Positions 16,795 to 24,568 of a stretch of DNA of 64,000 bases are shown piece by piece. Position 1 is the first letter of the stretch; every line of letters starts with the position of its first letter. The stretch spans positions 186,001-250,000 of the forward strand of contig NZ_RCUX01000002.1 of NCBI RefSeq assembly GCF_003667565.1, read 5' to 3'. Below the pieces are notes generated by a model that saw only the letters and a program-made list of their open reading frames with translations, did no database searches and had not been told where the DNA came from. The position numbers and the translations under genes are program-made. The stretch comes from Mycetocola tolaasinivorans (GTDB taxonomy: Bacteria > Actinomycetota > Actinomycetes > Actinomycetales > Microbacteriaceae).

Positions 16795-18317
16795 TTCGCA
16801 TAGGTGATGTCGGCGATCACATACTCGCCATCGGCGCGGGGCTTCCAGGTGATGCCGTCGCGGACCGCGTAGTCGGTGTTCGGGGTGTACAGGCCGATGA
16901 TGTGGGCCTGCTCCACGTTCAGCTTATGCAGCGCGGCAAAGGCCGCGATGCGCTCGTCTCCGGAGACTGTGCGCTGCTTCAGCACGAGTTCCTTCGCGGC
17001 CGGGTCCTTCGCATAGTCGTTCTGGCCGCCGGCGAAGAGGTTCGTAACCGGCATGTCACCATCGAGGGTCGAGGGTGCCCAGGTGTTGAGGTAGAGCCCC
17101 GCGGCATTCACGGTCGAGTAGATGATCGAGGAGAGGGTGGCCTGATCGGTACCCGCCAGCTCGATGTTCAGCCCCACGGCCTTGAGATAGCCCTGGATGG
17201 CCTGCGCAACGTTGGAGCTCAGCGGAATGCGGCCACTCGTGGCGTACTGGAAGGTGATCTTCTCGCCGTTGTAACCGGCCTCTGCGAGCAGCGACTTGGC
17301 CTTCGCCGGGTCGAACTCGTGGGTCGCGGCGTCCTTCACATAGCCCGCCACCGAGGGGGCAATGACCTGGTCGTTTGCGGTACCGCTGCCCGAGAGCACC
17401 TTCGACACCAGCGACTTCTCGTCGATGGCGAGCGAGATCGCCTGGCGCACCTTCGCATTGGCGAGCACACCCGCGGTCGAGTTGATGCCGAGGAACACCG
17501 ATCCGTTGCCGGTACGGCTCTTCACCGAGGCACCCGGGGAGTTGAACCCGGTGGCCTGGTTGGGGGAGATCAGCGCGATGTCGAGGCTGCCGGAGATCAC
17601 GCCGTTGAGGCGGGCATCCTCATCGCCCACGGTCTGGAATACGACCTTCTTGGTTTCGGGTGCCTTGCCCCAGTAGTCGGGGTTTGCGACCATCGTGTAG
17701 TTCACGCCGCGGGTGTAGCTCTCAAACGTGAAGGGGCCGCTGCCCACGGGGGCCTTCGCGAAGCCGTCAGATCCGAGCTTCTCGTAGACCTTCTCCGGCA
17801 CGATCGAGATCGCGGTGGTGATCGAGGGCCACGGGGAGAACGGGGCGTTCAGATCAAACTCGACGGTGTCCTTCGCGGTCGCGCGCACCGACTTCAGTGT
17901 CTCCATGTAGCCGAGGTTGTCGGAGTCCGGGGAGGCGAGGATCTTGTTGTAGGTGTAGGCCACGTCCTCGGCGGTTACCGGGTCGCCGTTGCTGAACTTT
18001 GCATCGGTTCGGATGGTGAACGACCACGTGGTGAAGTCGGCGTTCGGGGTCCACTTGGTGGCCAGGCGCGGGGTCAGCTCGCCATCCGCGCTGAGCTGGG
18101 TCAGCTGATCGAACTCGTTGTAGTAGTAGTTGTAGCCGGCGAGGGAGCCGTCCATGATGGGATCCGGCGACTTCTCCGGTTCGGCTACCTGGCCGATGGT
18201 GAGGGTGCGGTCACCGGAGGTTCCGGTGGCGCCGGCCGAACATCCCGCGAGCAGCAGGGTCGCGGCGACCGAGATCGCCAGGGTGGCAGTGAGGGAACGT
18301 CTCATCGCGATACTCAT
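16791..18317 (-). CDS. ABC transporter solute-binding lipoprotein, peptide/nickel family 5
   Basis: A 508-residue SBP_bac_5 protein. A signal peptide ends in the lipobox LLLAGC at about residues 20-25, so it is an extracytoplasmic lipoprotein. The mature part has family features such as LATKWTPNADFTTWSFTIR, FSNGDPVTAEDV and GSGPFTFESYTRG. Such proteins feed oligopeptides but also ureides, opines and other polar compounds to DppBCDF-type importers. It follows the two ATPase genes by 33 bases. ATG 18317 is used; ATG 18305 (MRRSL) is an alternative start. The ligand is inferred to be a ureide or hydantoin from the operon. Confidence 0.9.
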   Translation of the reverse strand: MSIAMRRSLTATLAISVAATLLLAGCSAGATGTSGDRTLTIGQVAEPEKSPDPIMDGSLAGYNYYYNEFDQLTQLSADGELTPRLATKWTPNADFTTWSFTIRTDAKFSNGDPVTAEDVAYTYNKILASPDSDNLGYMETLKSVRATAKDTVEFDLNAPFSPWPSITTAISIVPEKVYEKLGSDGFAKAPVGSGPFTFESYTRGVNYTMVANPDYWGKAPETKKVVFQTVGDEDARLNGVISGSLDIALISPNQATGFNSPGASVKSRTGNGSVFLGINSTAGVLANAKVRQAISLAIDEKSLVSKVLSGSGTANDQVIAPSVAGYVKDAATHEFDPAKAKSLLAEAGYNGEKITFQYATSGRIPLSSNVAQAIQGYLKAVGLNIELAGTDQATLSSIIYSTVNAAGLYLNTWAPSTLDGDMPVTNLFAGGQNDYAKDPAAKELVLKQRTVSGDERIAAFAALHKLNVEQAHIIGLYTPNTDYAVRDGITWKPRADGEYVIADITYAK

Positions 18318-18350
18318 TTCAGGGATCGGTGGTGCGGGTGGGTGGGGAGG

Positions 18351-19262
18351 CTAGGCGGCTGCGGACACGGGGCCGGCGGCGGCCCCCGGGTGTTGCAGCG
18401 GGTGGGGGATCGCTCCGGTCAGGGCACCGCGGCGATGCGGATCCGGGATCGGGATGGCCGCGAGCAGTTCGCGGGTGTAGGCATCCTCCGGCTGGTGGAA
18501 CACCCGCTCGGCGGGGCCGGTCTCGACGATCTGGCCGGCACGCATCACCGCGATCCGATCGGAGAGGTGTCGCACCACCGAGAGGTCGTGGGCGATAAAC
18601 AGGTACGAGAGACCGTGCTGCTCCTGCAGACGGATCAGCAGGTTGATGACCTGCGCCTGCACCGAGACGTCGAGGGCGGAAACCGGCTCATCGAGCACCA
18701 GGATCTCGGGGTTCAGCGCGAGAGCGCGGGCAATACCGATGCGCTGGCGCTGCCCGCCGGAGAACTGTGCCGGACGTCGGCCGAGGACGTCCTCGCCGAG
18801 CCCCACATCCGCGAGCAGCTGGACCACGCGGTCGCGATCGTAGCGGCCCATCAGGCGCAGCGGTTCGGCCACGATGTCGTGGGTGGTGAGCCGCGGGTTG
18901 AGGGAGGAGTAGGGGTCCTGAAAGACCATCTGCATGCGGTTACGGAGCCGGCGAAGATCCCGACCGCTCAGGGCGTTCGGATCCTGATCCAGAATGCGAA
19001 TGCTGCCGCGCGTGGGGGCGTTCAATCCAAACAGGGTGCGTACGAGCGTGGACTTTCCCGAGCCAGACTCGCCCACGAGGCCCAGCGTCTCACCTCGGCG
19101 CAGGCTGAGGCTCACGCCGTCCACCGCGCGCACCGGTTCTCGGCGGCGGCCCGAACCGCGGAAGGTGACCGCGAGGTCATCCACCGCGAGCACCACGGGG
19201 GCATCGGCCGCGACGGGGGTGCGGGTCAGGTGTTCGATCGGGCCGGTGCTGGTGTCACTCAT
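18351..19262 (-). CDS. Oligopeptide-type ABC transporter ATP-binding protein (DppF/OppF-like)
   Basis: A 303-residue ATPase. Walker A is GESGSGKST, the signature is FSGGQRQRIGIARAL, and Walker B is ILVLDEPVSALDVS; MVFQDPYSSLNPRL is the DppF-type Q-loop. The protein energises import together with its partner ATPase encoded just upstream. ATG 19262 overlaps the upstream stop by four bases (ATGA); a longer in-frame reading would intrude into that gene. The C-terminal tail after about residue 265 is the oligopeptide-family extension. Confidence 0.94.
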   Translation of the reverse strand: MSDTSTGPIEHLTRTPVAADAPVVLAVDDLAVTFRGSGRRREPVRAVDGVSLSLRRGETLGLVGESGSGKSTLVRTLFGLNAPTRGSIRILDQDPNALSGRDLRRLRNRMQMVFQDPYSSLNPRLTTHDIVAEPLRLMGRYDRDRVVQLLADVGLGEDVLGRRPAQFSGGQRQRIGIARALALNPEILVLDEPVSALDVSVQAQVINLLIRLQEQHGLSYLFIAHDLSVVRHLSDRIAVMRAGQIVETGPAERVFHQPEDAYTRELLAAIPIPDPHRRGALTGAIPHPLQHPGAAAGPVSAAA

Positions 19263-20089
19263 GCGGAGACTCCCTCGGTATCGGTGGCCGGTACGCCGAG
19301 AATCGAGCTCAGCAGCATCCGGGTATAGGGGTGTTCGGGGTGATCGAAGATGTCCCACACCGTGCCCTCCTCGACAATCTCGCCGGAGCGCATGATGCAG
19401 ATTCGATCGGCCACCTGGGCAACGAGACCCAGGTCGTGGGTGATCATCACCAGGGCGGCCCCGGTGTCCCGTCGAGCCTCGGCGAGTACCCGCATGATCT
19501 GCGCTTGCACGGTCACATCCAGCGCGGTCGTGGGCTCATCGGCGATCAGCAGGCCGGGGTTGTTGGCGATCGCCATCGCGATCACCGCGCGCTGGCGCAT
19601 CCCGCCGGACCACTGGTGCGGGTAGGCGCGGGCGCGCTCGGCCGCATCACGGACGCCCACCTGCTCGAGCAGTTCGGCCGCGCGGGCCCGGGAAGCGGTC
19701 ACCGAGAGTTCGGGCTGATGCACCTTCACGGCTCGGGCCACCTGATTGCCCACCCGCTTGACCGGGTTGAGCGCGGTCATCGGATCCTGGAACACCATGC
19801 CGACCCGGCCGCCGCGCAGCACGCGCAGCTCGGCCTCATCGAGACCTGCGACGTCAACGCCGTCCACCAGGATCTGACCCCCGGTGACCTCCACGCCCGG
19901 CGGCAGGAGACCCAGCACCGCGAGCATCGAGAGGCTCTTGCCCGAACCTGACTCACCCACGAGGCACAGCACCTCGCCGGGGTTGACGGTGAGGTTCACG
20001 CCGTGGACGAGCTCGCGGACGGAGCCGTCCGGGGCGGTGGTGGCGATGCGCAGATCGCGCACCTGCAGAAGCGGGGCGGGGGTGCTCAT
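19259..20089 (-). CDS. Oligopeptide-type ABC transporter ATP-binding protein (DppD/OppD-like)
   Basis: A 276-residue ATPase with Walker [11 protein letters not shown]-loop [12 protein letters not shown], signature [15 protein letters not shown], Walker [15 protein letters not shown] and switch ITHDL. It pairs with the DppF-like subunit. ATG 20089 overlaps the stop of the permease gene upstream by four bases, which fixes the start. Compared with full-length OppD (about 330 residues), the C-terminal extension is short. Confidence 0.94.
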   Translation of the reverse strand: MSTPAPLLQVRDLRIATTAPDGSVRELVHGVNLTVNPGEVLCLVGESGSGKSLSMLAVLGLLPPGVEVTGGQILVDGVDVAGLDEAELRVLRGGRVGMVFQDPMTALNPVKRVGNQVARAVKVHQPELSVTASRARAAELLEQVGVRDAAERARAYPHQWSGGMRQRAVIAMAIANNPGLLIADEPTTALDVTVQAQIMRVLAEARRDTGAALVMITHDLGLVAQVADRICIMRSGEIVEEGTVWDIFDHPEHPYTRMLLSSILGVPATDTEGVSA

Positions 20090-20970
20090 GCGCGCTTTCC
20101 CTTCTTGGCGATGCGGAACAGCGCCGAACCCTCGGCGGTGAATCGCTGGCTGATGAGGTTGGTGCCGATGATCACGAGGAAGATCGCGATACCGGGAACG
20201 AGGGCCAGGTGCGGTGCCTGACGAATGTACTTCTGGCCCTCGGAGATCATCAGGCCCCAGCTCGGGGTCGGTGCCTGGACGCCCAGGCCGAGGAAGTCGA
20301 ACGAGGAGGTGAGGAGCATTACGCCACCGATATCGGTCGAGGCGAGGATCAGGATCTGCACGGCGACGTTGGGCATGATGTGCTTGCGGGCGGTCCACCA
20401 CCGGCTCGCCCCCTGAATGCGCGGGGCGATCACGAAATCTCGCTCGCGCAGGCTCAGCGCGGTACCGCGGGCGACCCGGGCGTAGCCCACCCAGTAGGTC
20501 GCGGCCAGCACGATGATCATGAGCCAGACGCTCGGGCCCAGCGCCGCGGAGAGCGCGATCAGGACGAGGATCACCGGGAGGGCGAGCTGGACGTCCGCCC
20601 ACCCCATCAGTACGGTGTCGACCTTGCCGCCGAGGTACCCGGCGGAGGTGCCGACCACGAGACCGATCAGGGCGTTGACCGCGACGATCGCCACCACGAT
20701 ACCCAGGGTGATCCGGCCGGCCAGGGCCAGGCGGCTCGCCTCATCCCGGCCGAGGGCATCGGTGCCGAGTGGATGCGACGGATCGACGAACGGTCCGAGC
20801 AGCATCTTGTCGAGATTCTGCGTGTAGGCGTCGTAGCCGGGAAGGAGCGGGTACGCGATGCAGAACAGCACCACGAGGCCCACGAGCACGGTACCCACGA
20901 GGGGGCCGGTGACCCGGAACCGGCGAACGCGTGCTGCCGGGACGGTGGCGGGGGAAGTGGTTGTGGTCAT
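20086..20970 (-). CDS. ABC transporter permease, DppC-like
   Basis: A 294-residue permease with an N-terminal membrane segment (VGTVLVGLVVLFCIAYPLLPG) and a BPD_transp_1 domain. It contains DPSHPLGTDALGRDEASRLALAGRITLGI, the hallmark of DppC/OppC proteins, and the EAA-like loop ARGTALSLRERDFVIAPRIQGAS. It forms the membrane channel with the DppB-like subunit encoded 27 bases upstream. Confidence 0.94.
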   Translation of the reverse strand: MTTTTSPATVPAARVRRFRVTGPLVGTVLVGLVVLFCIAYPLLPGYDAYTQNLDKMLLGPFVDPSHPLGTDALGRDEASRLALAGRITLGIVVAIVAVNALIGLVVGTSAGYLGGKVDTVLMGWADVQLALPVILVLIALSAALGPSVWLMIIVLAATYWVGYARVARGTALSLRERDFVIAPRIQGASRWWTARKHIMPNVAVQILILASTDIGGVMLLTSSFDFLGLGVQAPTPSWGLMISEGQKYIRQAPHLALVPGIAIFLVIIGTNLISQRFTAEGSALFRIAKKGKRA

Positions 20971-20997
20971 CAGAACCTCACTCGGGGACGGGGGAAA

Positions 20998-21918
20998 TCA
21001 GGAGAGTCGGACACGGGGGTCAACCAGGCCGTAGATCAGGTCAACCAGCAGGTTGGCGACCACAAAGATCACCGCGATGATGATCAGGGCCGACTGCACC
21101 ACGGGGAAGTCCCGGGAGTACACGGCCCCGAGCATCAGCTGCCCGAGGCCCGGCCAGGCGAACACGTTCTCGACGATGACGAGGCCGCCGAGGAAGGTAC
21201 CGAGGTTGATGCCGGCCACGGTGAGCACGGGAAGCAGCGCGTTGGGGAGCGTTTCGGTGAGGACCACCGTGCTGTGGCGCTCGCCGCGGGCGTAAGCGGT
21301 GCGGGTGTAGTCGGAAACGCTCTGCTCGCTGAGCGCGTTGTCCATGAGCCGCGTGTAGACCACAAACTGTCCGGTCGCGATGGTCAGTACCGGCATGATC
21401 ATGGCCCGCCAGTCGGCGTTGCCCAGGGAGGGCAGTGCGCCCAGCCAGACGGAGAACACGAGCACCAGCAGGAGGCCAAAGAAGAAGTCGGGGATGGCCT
21501 GACGCAGCGATCCGAATCCGAGGAACACGGTGCGCAGCGAACGACGCCCGGTGAGGTGGATACTGACCGCGGCGATCAGCGCCAGTAGCAGGCCCACCGC
21601 CAGGCCGGCGAACCCGAGCTGGAAGGAGGCGGGAATCCGCTCGAACACCAGCTGCATCGAGGGGACGCCCGGCTGGCGGTAGGAGTCGCCGAAGTCGCCG
21701 TGCAGGACCCCGCCCATGTAGTTGAGGTACTGCTGCCAGATCGGCAGATCGAATCCGAGGCGGTGGTTGAGCGCATCGATCTGCGACTGCGGGGCGTTCT
21801 CGGTGAGGAGGATCGCCGCGGGGCTTCCGCTCAGGCGGCCAAACACGAACGTGAGGCTCACCACGATGGCGAGGGTCACGACGGCCTGGATCAGGCGGCG
21901 GAGGACGTATCGAGCCAT
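20998..21918 (-). CDS. ABC transporter permease, DppB-like
   Basis: A 306-residue permease beginning MARYVLRRLIQAVVTLAIVV, a typical DppB start, with about six membrane helices and the EAA-like loop YTRTAYARGERHSTVVLTETLPNALLP. ATG 21918 is selected because AAAGG lies about seven bases upstream; a longer in-frame reading would extend across the divergent promoter. It is the first gene of the importer-amidohydrolase-racemase operon, with a GTATAC operator candidate 22 bases upstream. Confidence 0.93.
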   Translation of the reverse strand: MARYVLRRLIQAVVTLAIVVSLTFVFGRLSGSPAAILLTENAPQSQIDALNHRLGFDLPIWQQYLNYMGGVLHGDFGDSYRQPGVPSMQLVFERIPASFQLGFAGLAVGLLLALIAAVSIHLTGRRSLRTVFLGFGSLRQAIPDFFFGLLLVLVFSVWLGALPSLGNADWRAMIMPVLTIATGQFVVYTRLMDNALSEQSVSDYTRTAYARGERHSTVVLTETLPNALLPVLTVAGINLGTFLGGLVIVENVFAWPGLGQLMLGAVYSRDFPVVQSALIIIAVIFVVANLLVDLIYGLVDPRVRLS

Positions 21919-21940
21919 GAGAGCCTTTCGAACGGAGGTG

Positions 21941-21950
21941 TTGTATACAT
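21941..21950. promoter_or_regulatory. GntR-type operator candidate near dppB start
   Basis: TTGTATACAT contains the core TGTATACA palindrome. It lies 22 bases upstream of the dppB-like start and mirrors a second copy beside the divergent gene. The FCD GntR encoded at 23200 is the likely binder. Confidence 0.6.
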
Positions 21951-22060
21951 AGTGCTGTCGGATTGTTTCGAGCACGTCACGTCCTGTTACGGGCCGGTAA
22001 CAAGATTCTGGGTGGCGGCTTCTGGCGAAAACACCGCACAAATGCGCGGCTTGAGGCGTA

Positions 22061-22089
22061 TTGCAAATCTGATTTGCAGCGCGCATACT
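22061..22089 (+). promoter_or_regulatory. Promoter with embedded 17-nt palindrome, upstream of the cyclodeaminase-like gene
   Basis: TTGCAA (22061-22066) and CATACT (22084-22089) are spaced by 17 bases, a good sigma-70-type promoter pointing towards 22149. A 17-base palindrome, TGCAAATCTGATTTGCA (22062-22078, 8-bp arms around one T), overlaps the -35 and spacer, so a second regulator besides GntR may bind there. Confidence 0.55.
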
Positions 22090-22130
22090 GGTGACCAACC
22101 CCGCGGATGCCCCCGCATCTTGCTCCGATT

Positions 22131-22140
22131 CTGTATACAA
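22131..22140. promoter_or_regulatory. GntR-type operator candidate near the cyclodeaminase-like gene
   Basis: CTGTATACAA has the same TGTATACA core as the copy at 21941-21950. It lies just ahead of the ribosome-binding AAGGA and ATG 22149, so a bound repressor would block transcription elongation or translation of the divergent gene. Confidence 0.6.
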
Positions 22141-22148
22141 GGATTGAT

Positions 22149-23171
22149 ATGACCACGGTTCTCCTCACCGGTGATGACTGCGCTCGGATCGCCGAATGGC
22201 CCGGCCTGATGCGTGCGATGCGCGAGGTGCATCTCGAACACGCCCGTGGAGACGCGGTGCAACCCGTTCCGCGCTCGATCCGCAACCCCGCAGACACCGA
22301 CGCGGCCCCCGCCCAGATCATCCCGATGACCGGCTACCGTGCCGCCACCGGGAGCTACGTGCTGAAGGCGCTCGCGGATGCCCCGCACAACCGCGAGCGT
22401 GGTATTCCGGCGCAGCGCTCGACGGTGGCCCTGTTCTCCGCCGAAACGGGGGAGTGCCGTGCCCTGATTGACGGTGCGGTACTGACCAGGACCCGCACGG
22501 CTGCCGTGACGGCGGCCGCCACCGTGGCCCTCGCGCCAGCGGGTGCCTCCATCGTGACCATTGTGGGCGCGGGGGCGCTCGCCCTGGAGCATGCACGAGC
22601 CCTGGTGTCTGCGCTGCCGCTGAGTGAGATCAGGTTTTGGTCACGCACTCCGGCTGGGTCGGATGCCGCGGTCGCGACACTGGCCGGCGAGCCCGAGTTT
22701 GCGCGGATCGCCCTGAACGCGACCACCGATCTGCGCGCGGCCCTCAACGGTGCGGAGATCGTGTGCACGCTCACACCGGCCCGTGACCCGCTGATCTCTG
22801 CGCACATGCTGGGCGAGAACGTGCACGTCAACGCGGTGGGTTCCCCGCCCCGGCCGCTGTTTCGCGAGCTGACCCCGGACGTCTTTGGGCGCGCGGCACT
22901 CACCGTGGTGGATGCCCTGCCCATCGCCCTGGCGGAGTCCGGCAATATTCGGGACGCCGTCGCGGCGGGAACCCTTGCCGCGGATGAGCCGCTCGAACTC
23001 GGTCACGTCTTGGTCGAGAGTTTTGCGCGACCGCGCGGGCTCACGGTGTTCAACAGCGTTGGGATCGGGCTCCAGGATCTTGCCGCGGCCGAGTACTTCC
23101 TCGAGCGTTCCGAGGTGCACGAGGATGGCCTGCAGGTGCAGCTGCGCCCCGTCCGCACTCCCGTATCATGA
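22149..23171 (+). CDS. Ornithine cyclodeaminase / mu-crystallin family protein
   Basis: A 340-residue NAD(P)-binding protein of the OCD/mu-crystallin family. The Rossmann segment is ASIVTIVGAGALALEHARAL with GAGALA in place of the usual GTGxQA, followed by IRFWSRTP. VNAVGSPPRPLFRELTPDVF and an active-site region with DALPIALAESGNIRDA follow. The family includes ornithine cyclodeaminase, alanine dehydrogenase and ketimine reductases. ATG 22149 has AAGGA about six bases upstream. It is divergent from the ABC importer under shared operators; its substrate in ureide catabolism is not clear. Confidence 0.85.
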   Translation: MTTVLLTGDDCARIAEWPGLMRAMREVHLEHARGDAVQPVPRSIRNPADTDAAPAQIIPMTGYRAATGSYVLKALADAPHNRERGIPAQRSTVALFSAETGECRALIDGAVLTRTRTAAVTAAATVALAPAGASIVTIVGAGALALEHARALVSALPLSEIRFWSRTPAGSDAAVATLAGEPEFARIALNATTDLRAALNGAEIVCTLTPARDPLISAHMLGENVHVNAVGSPPRPLFRELTPDVFGRAALTVVDALPIALAESGNIRDAVAAGTLAADEPLELGHVLVESFARPRGLTVFNSVGIGLQDLAAAEYFLERSEVHEDGLQVQLRPVRTPVS

Positions 23172-23199
23172 GCATGACGGCATCGGAGAAGGGGTGGCG

Positions 23200-23871
23200 A
23201 TGACACGGGTATCGACCGAGGACTCCCTGGTGGGGGTGCTCTACGCTACCCTGCGGGAGCGCATCATTCTGGGCGAGTATCCGCAGGGAGCGAAGCTTCC
23301 CGAGACCACCCTCGCGGCCGATCTCAACGTCTCGCGCGTACCCATTCGTGAGGTGCTGCCGCTGCTTGAGCGCGACGGCCTGATCCGCACCAACCCGAGG
23401 CGAAGCGCCGTGGTGCACAGCTGGGATCACGCCTCGGTCACCGACCTGTTCGAGGTGCGTCTCGCACTCGAACCGCTGGCAGCCGAGTATGCGGCTCGGC
23501 GCGTAGCGAAGGGGACGGACCCGGCCCCGCTGCACCGGGCGTTTGCCGATGCGGTTGCGGCGATCGAGGCGGGGGAGCCCGGTGCCATTGCGGCCACCAA
23601 CGCCGACCTTCACCGCGTCATTCTTGACCTCGCCGATAACGAGCTCCTGCGTCAGATGATGCGTCCGGTGCTGGTGCGCATGAACTGGATCTTCTACCTC
23701 ACCTCGGACCGCGACACCGACGTGCAGTGCTCCGAGCACCGCCACCTCGTCGAGGCCATTGCGGCCGGCGAGGGTGCACTCGCGCGCTTCCTCGCCAGCG
23801 CCCACGTTGAGGGCGGTCGCGTCCCCACCTTCGCCGCGCTCGCGGGCACCCTCGGCGAAAACACCGAATAG
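23200..23871 (+). CDS. GntR-family regulator, FCD subfamily (second copy)
   Basis: A 223-residue regulator: winged helix (LVGVLYATLRERIILGEYPQGAKLPE, AADLNVSRVPIREVLPLLERDGL) and FCD domain (FEVRLALEPLAAEYAARR ... NADLHRVILDLADNELL with metal-site-type histidines). It resembles the regulator at 6654, so the two may be a pair splitting control of the region. ATG 23200 has GGAGAAGGGG upstream and lies 28 bases after the preceding stop, so it is probably co-transcribed with the cyclodeaminase-like gene and autoregulated through the TGTATACA sites. Confidence 0.92.
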   Translation: MTRVSTEDSLVGVLYATLRERIILGEYPQGAKLPETTLAADLNVSRVPIREVLPLLERDGLIRTNPRRSAVVHSWDHASVTDLFEVRLALEPLAAEYAARRVAKGTDPAPLHRAFADAVAAIEAGEPGAIAATNADLHRVILDLADNELLRQMMRPVLVRMNWIFYLTSDRDTDVQCSEHRHLVEAIAAGEGALARFLASAHVEGGRVPTFAALAGTLGENTE

Positions 23872-23899
23872 CCGCGCTTTTGCCTCTGCTTCTGTCTTG

Positions 23900-24226
23900 C
23901 TAGCTCGCGAGACGCGTGGAGATGAGACGGTTGAGCGAAACCTGCTGTTCGGCGGCCTCGATCGCGAGGTTGCGGTGGAGTTCTGGCGCGATGCGCACGA
24001 GAAGCTTTCCGGAGTAAGCGCGATCTGAGAGTGGGCTGGGGATGATTTCGCCGGTGAGCTCCATGTCCGTGAGTATCTCCGCGACGAGATGATTGATTCC
24101 GGAGAAGGCGTCCCGCGAGGTCTCGGCGAACCAGGAAAGTGAGGGGAACTCGGCCACGGTTCCCAGGAAGCCGTCATCCTCTCTGGACCAACGGACCCGA
24201 TACGTGTAGTGATCTGCGTGAATCAT
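23900..24226 (-). CDS. hicB: HicB-like antitoxin
   Basis: A 108-residue protein with an N-terminal degenerate RNase-H-like HicB domain (YTYRVRWSREDDGFLGTVAEFPSLSWFAET) and a C-terminal ribbon-helix-helix segment (GKLLVRIAPELHRNLAIEAAEQ, then VSLNRLISTRLA), typical of HicB antitoxins that bind toxin and DNA. Its ATG overlaps the toxin stop by four bases (24223-24226), with toxin first as in canonical hicAB loci. It likely neutralises the HicA-like RNase and autoregulates at the inverted repeat 24481-24500. Confidence 0.85.
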   Translation of the reverse strand: MIHADHYTYRVRWSREDDGFLGTVAEFPSLSWFAETSRDAFSGINHLVAEILTDMELTGEIIPSPLSDRAYSGKLLVRIAPELHRNLAIEAAEQQVSLNRLISTRLAS

Positions 24227-24477
24227 GCTGATTCCCCCGTCATTTTTGCAATCGCGGCAAGTACCTGCTTCACCTGGTAGGCCTTTGCTCTGCCTCTGAT
24301 GTTTTGGATGTTTACTCGAGGGTCACCTTGCCAGGGCATCTGATAGACCCGATGCGAGGTGCCGTTCTGTCGAGGTTCGCCAAAATAGTGATCGCAGACC
24401 CGTACGAGCTCAGCAAACCTCACGTCTCCCGGGTTCTGCGATATGCGAATGAGGACCTTCTTCATATTGGCCATCAT
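24223..24477 (-). CDS. hicA: HicA-like mRNA interferase toxin
   Basis: An 84-residue basic protein preceding hicB. The core FAELVRVCDHYFGEPRQNGTSHRVYQ matches the HicA double-stranded-RNA-binding fold, with the catalytic histidine expected in GTSH. It would cleave mRNA when free of HicB. It is longer than the usual 60 residues and begins with tandem ATGs (24477, 24474); the -10-like TACTAT just upstream favours ATG 24474 on a leaderless message. Its identification leans on hicB next to it. Confidence 0.72.
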   Translation of the reverse strand: MMANMKKVLIRISQNPGDVRFAELVRVCDHYFGEPRQNGTSHRVYQMPWQGDPRVNIQNIRGRAKAYQVKQVLAAIAKMTGESA

Positions 24478-24480
24478 TTA

Positions 24481-24500
24481 TAGTATCGATAGTGATACTA
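24481..24500. promoter_or_regulatory. Inverted-repeat operator of hicAB
   Basis: TAGTATC (24481-24487) and GATACTA (24494-24500) are perfect 7-bp arms around a 6-base spacer, ending four bases before the hicA ATG and covering a -10-like TACTAT on the minus strand. Ribbon-helix-helix antitoxins such as HicB bind this kind of site. Confidence 0.65.
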
Positions 24501-24568
24501 GCACGAGAAGTTCGGTTGTGATGTTTGGGCGTAGCAAAACCCCGCGGAACCGAGGTTCCGCGGGGTTT
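24500..24568. repeat. Direct repeat, copy 1 (terminator-containing, 69 bp)
   Basis: This segment runs from AGCACGAGAAGTTCGGTTG through a perfect terminator hairpin (ACCCCGCGGAACC / GGTTCCGCGGGGT) to GGGGTTT. It is nearly identical to 25526-25595, with one substitution (T/C) and one extra A in the other copy. Copy 2 is the natural phoU terminator, so this copy looks like a duplication produced when the intervening DNA was acquired or rearranged. Confidence 0.9.

Noticed and set aside
15583-19328. Two long plus-strand frames (15583-16803, 16902-19328) opposite the importer operon
   Set aside because: The minus strand codes for clear SBP, ATPase and amidohydrolase proteins with overlapping starts and stops; the plus frames are compositionally artificial.
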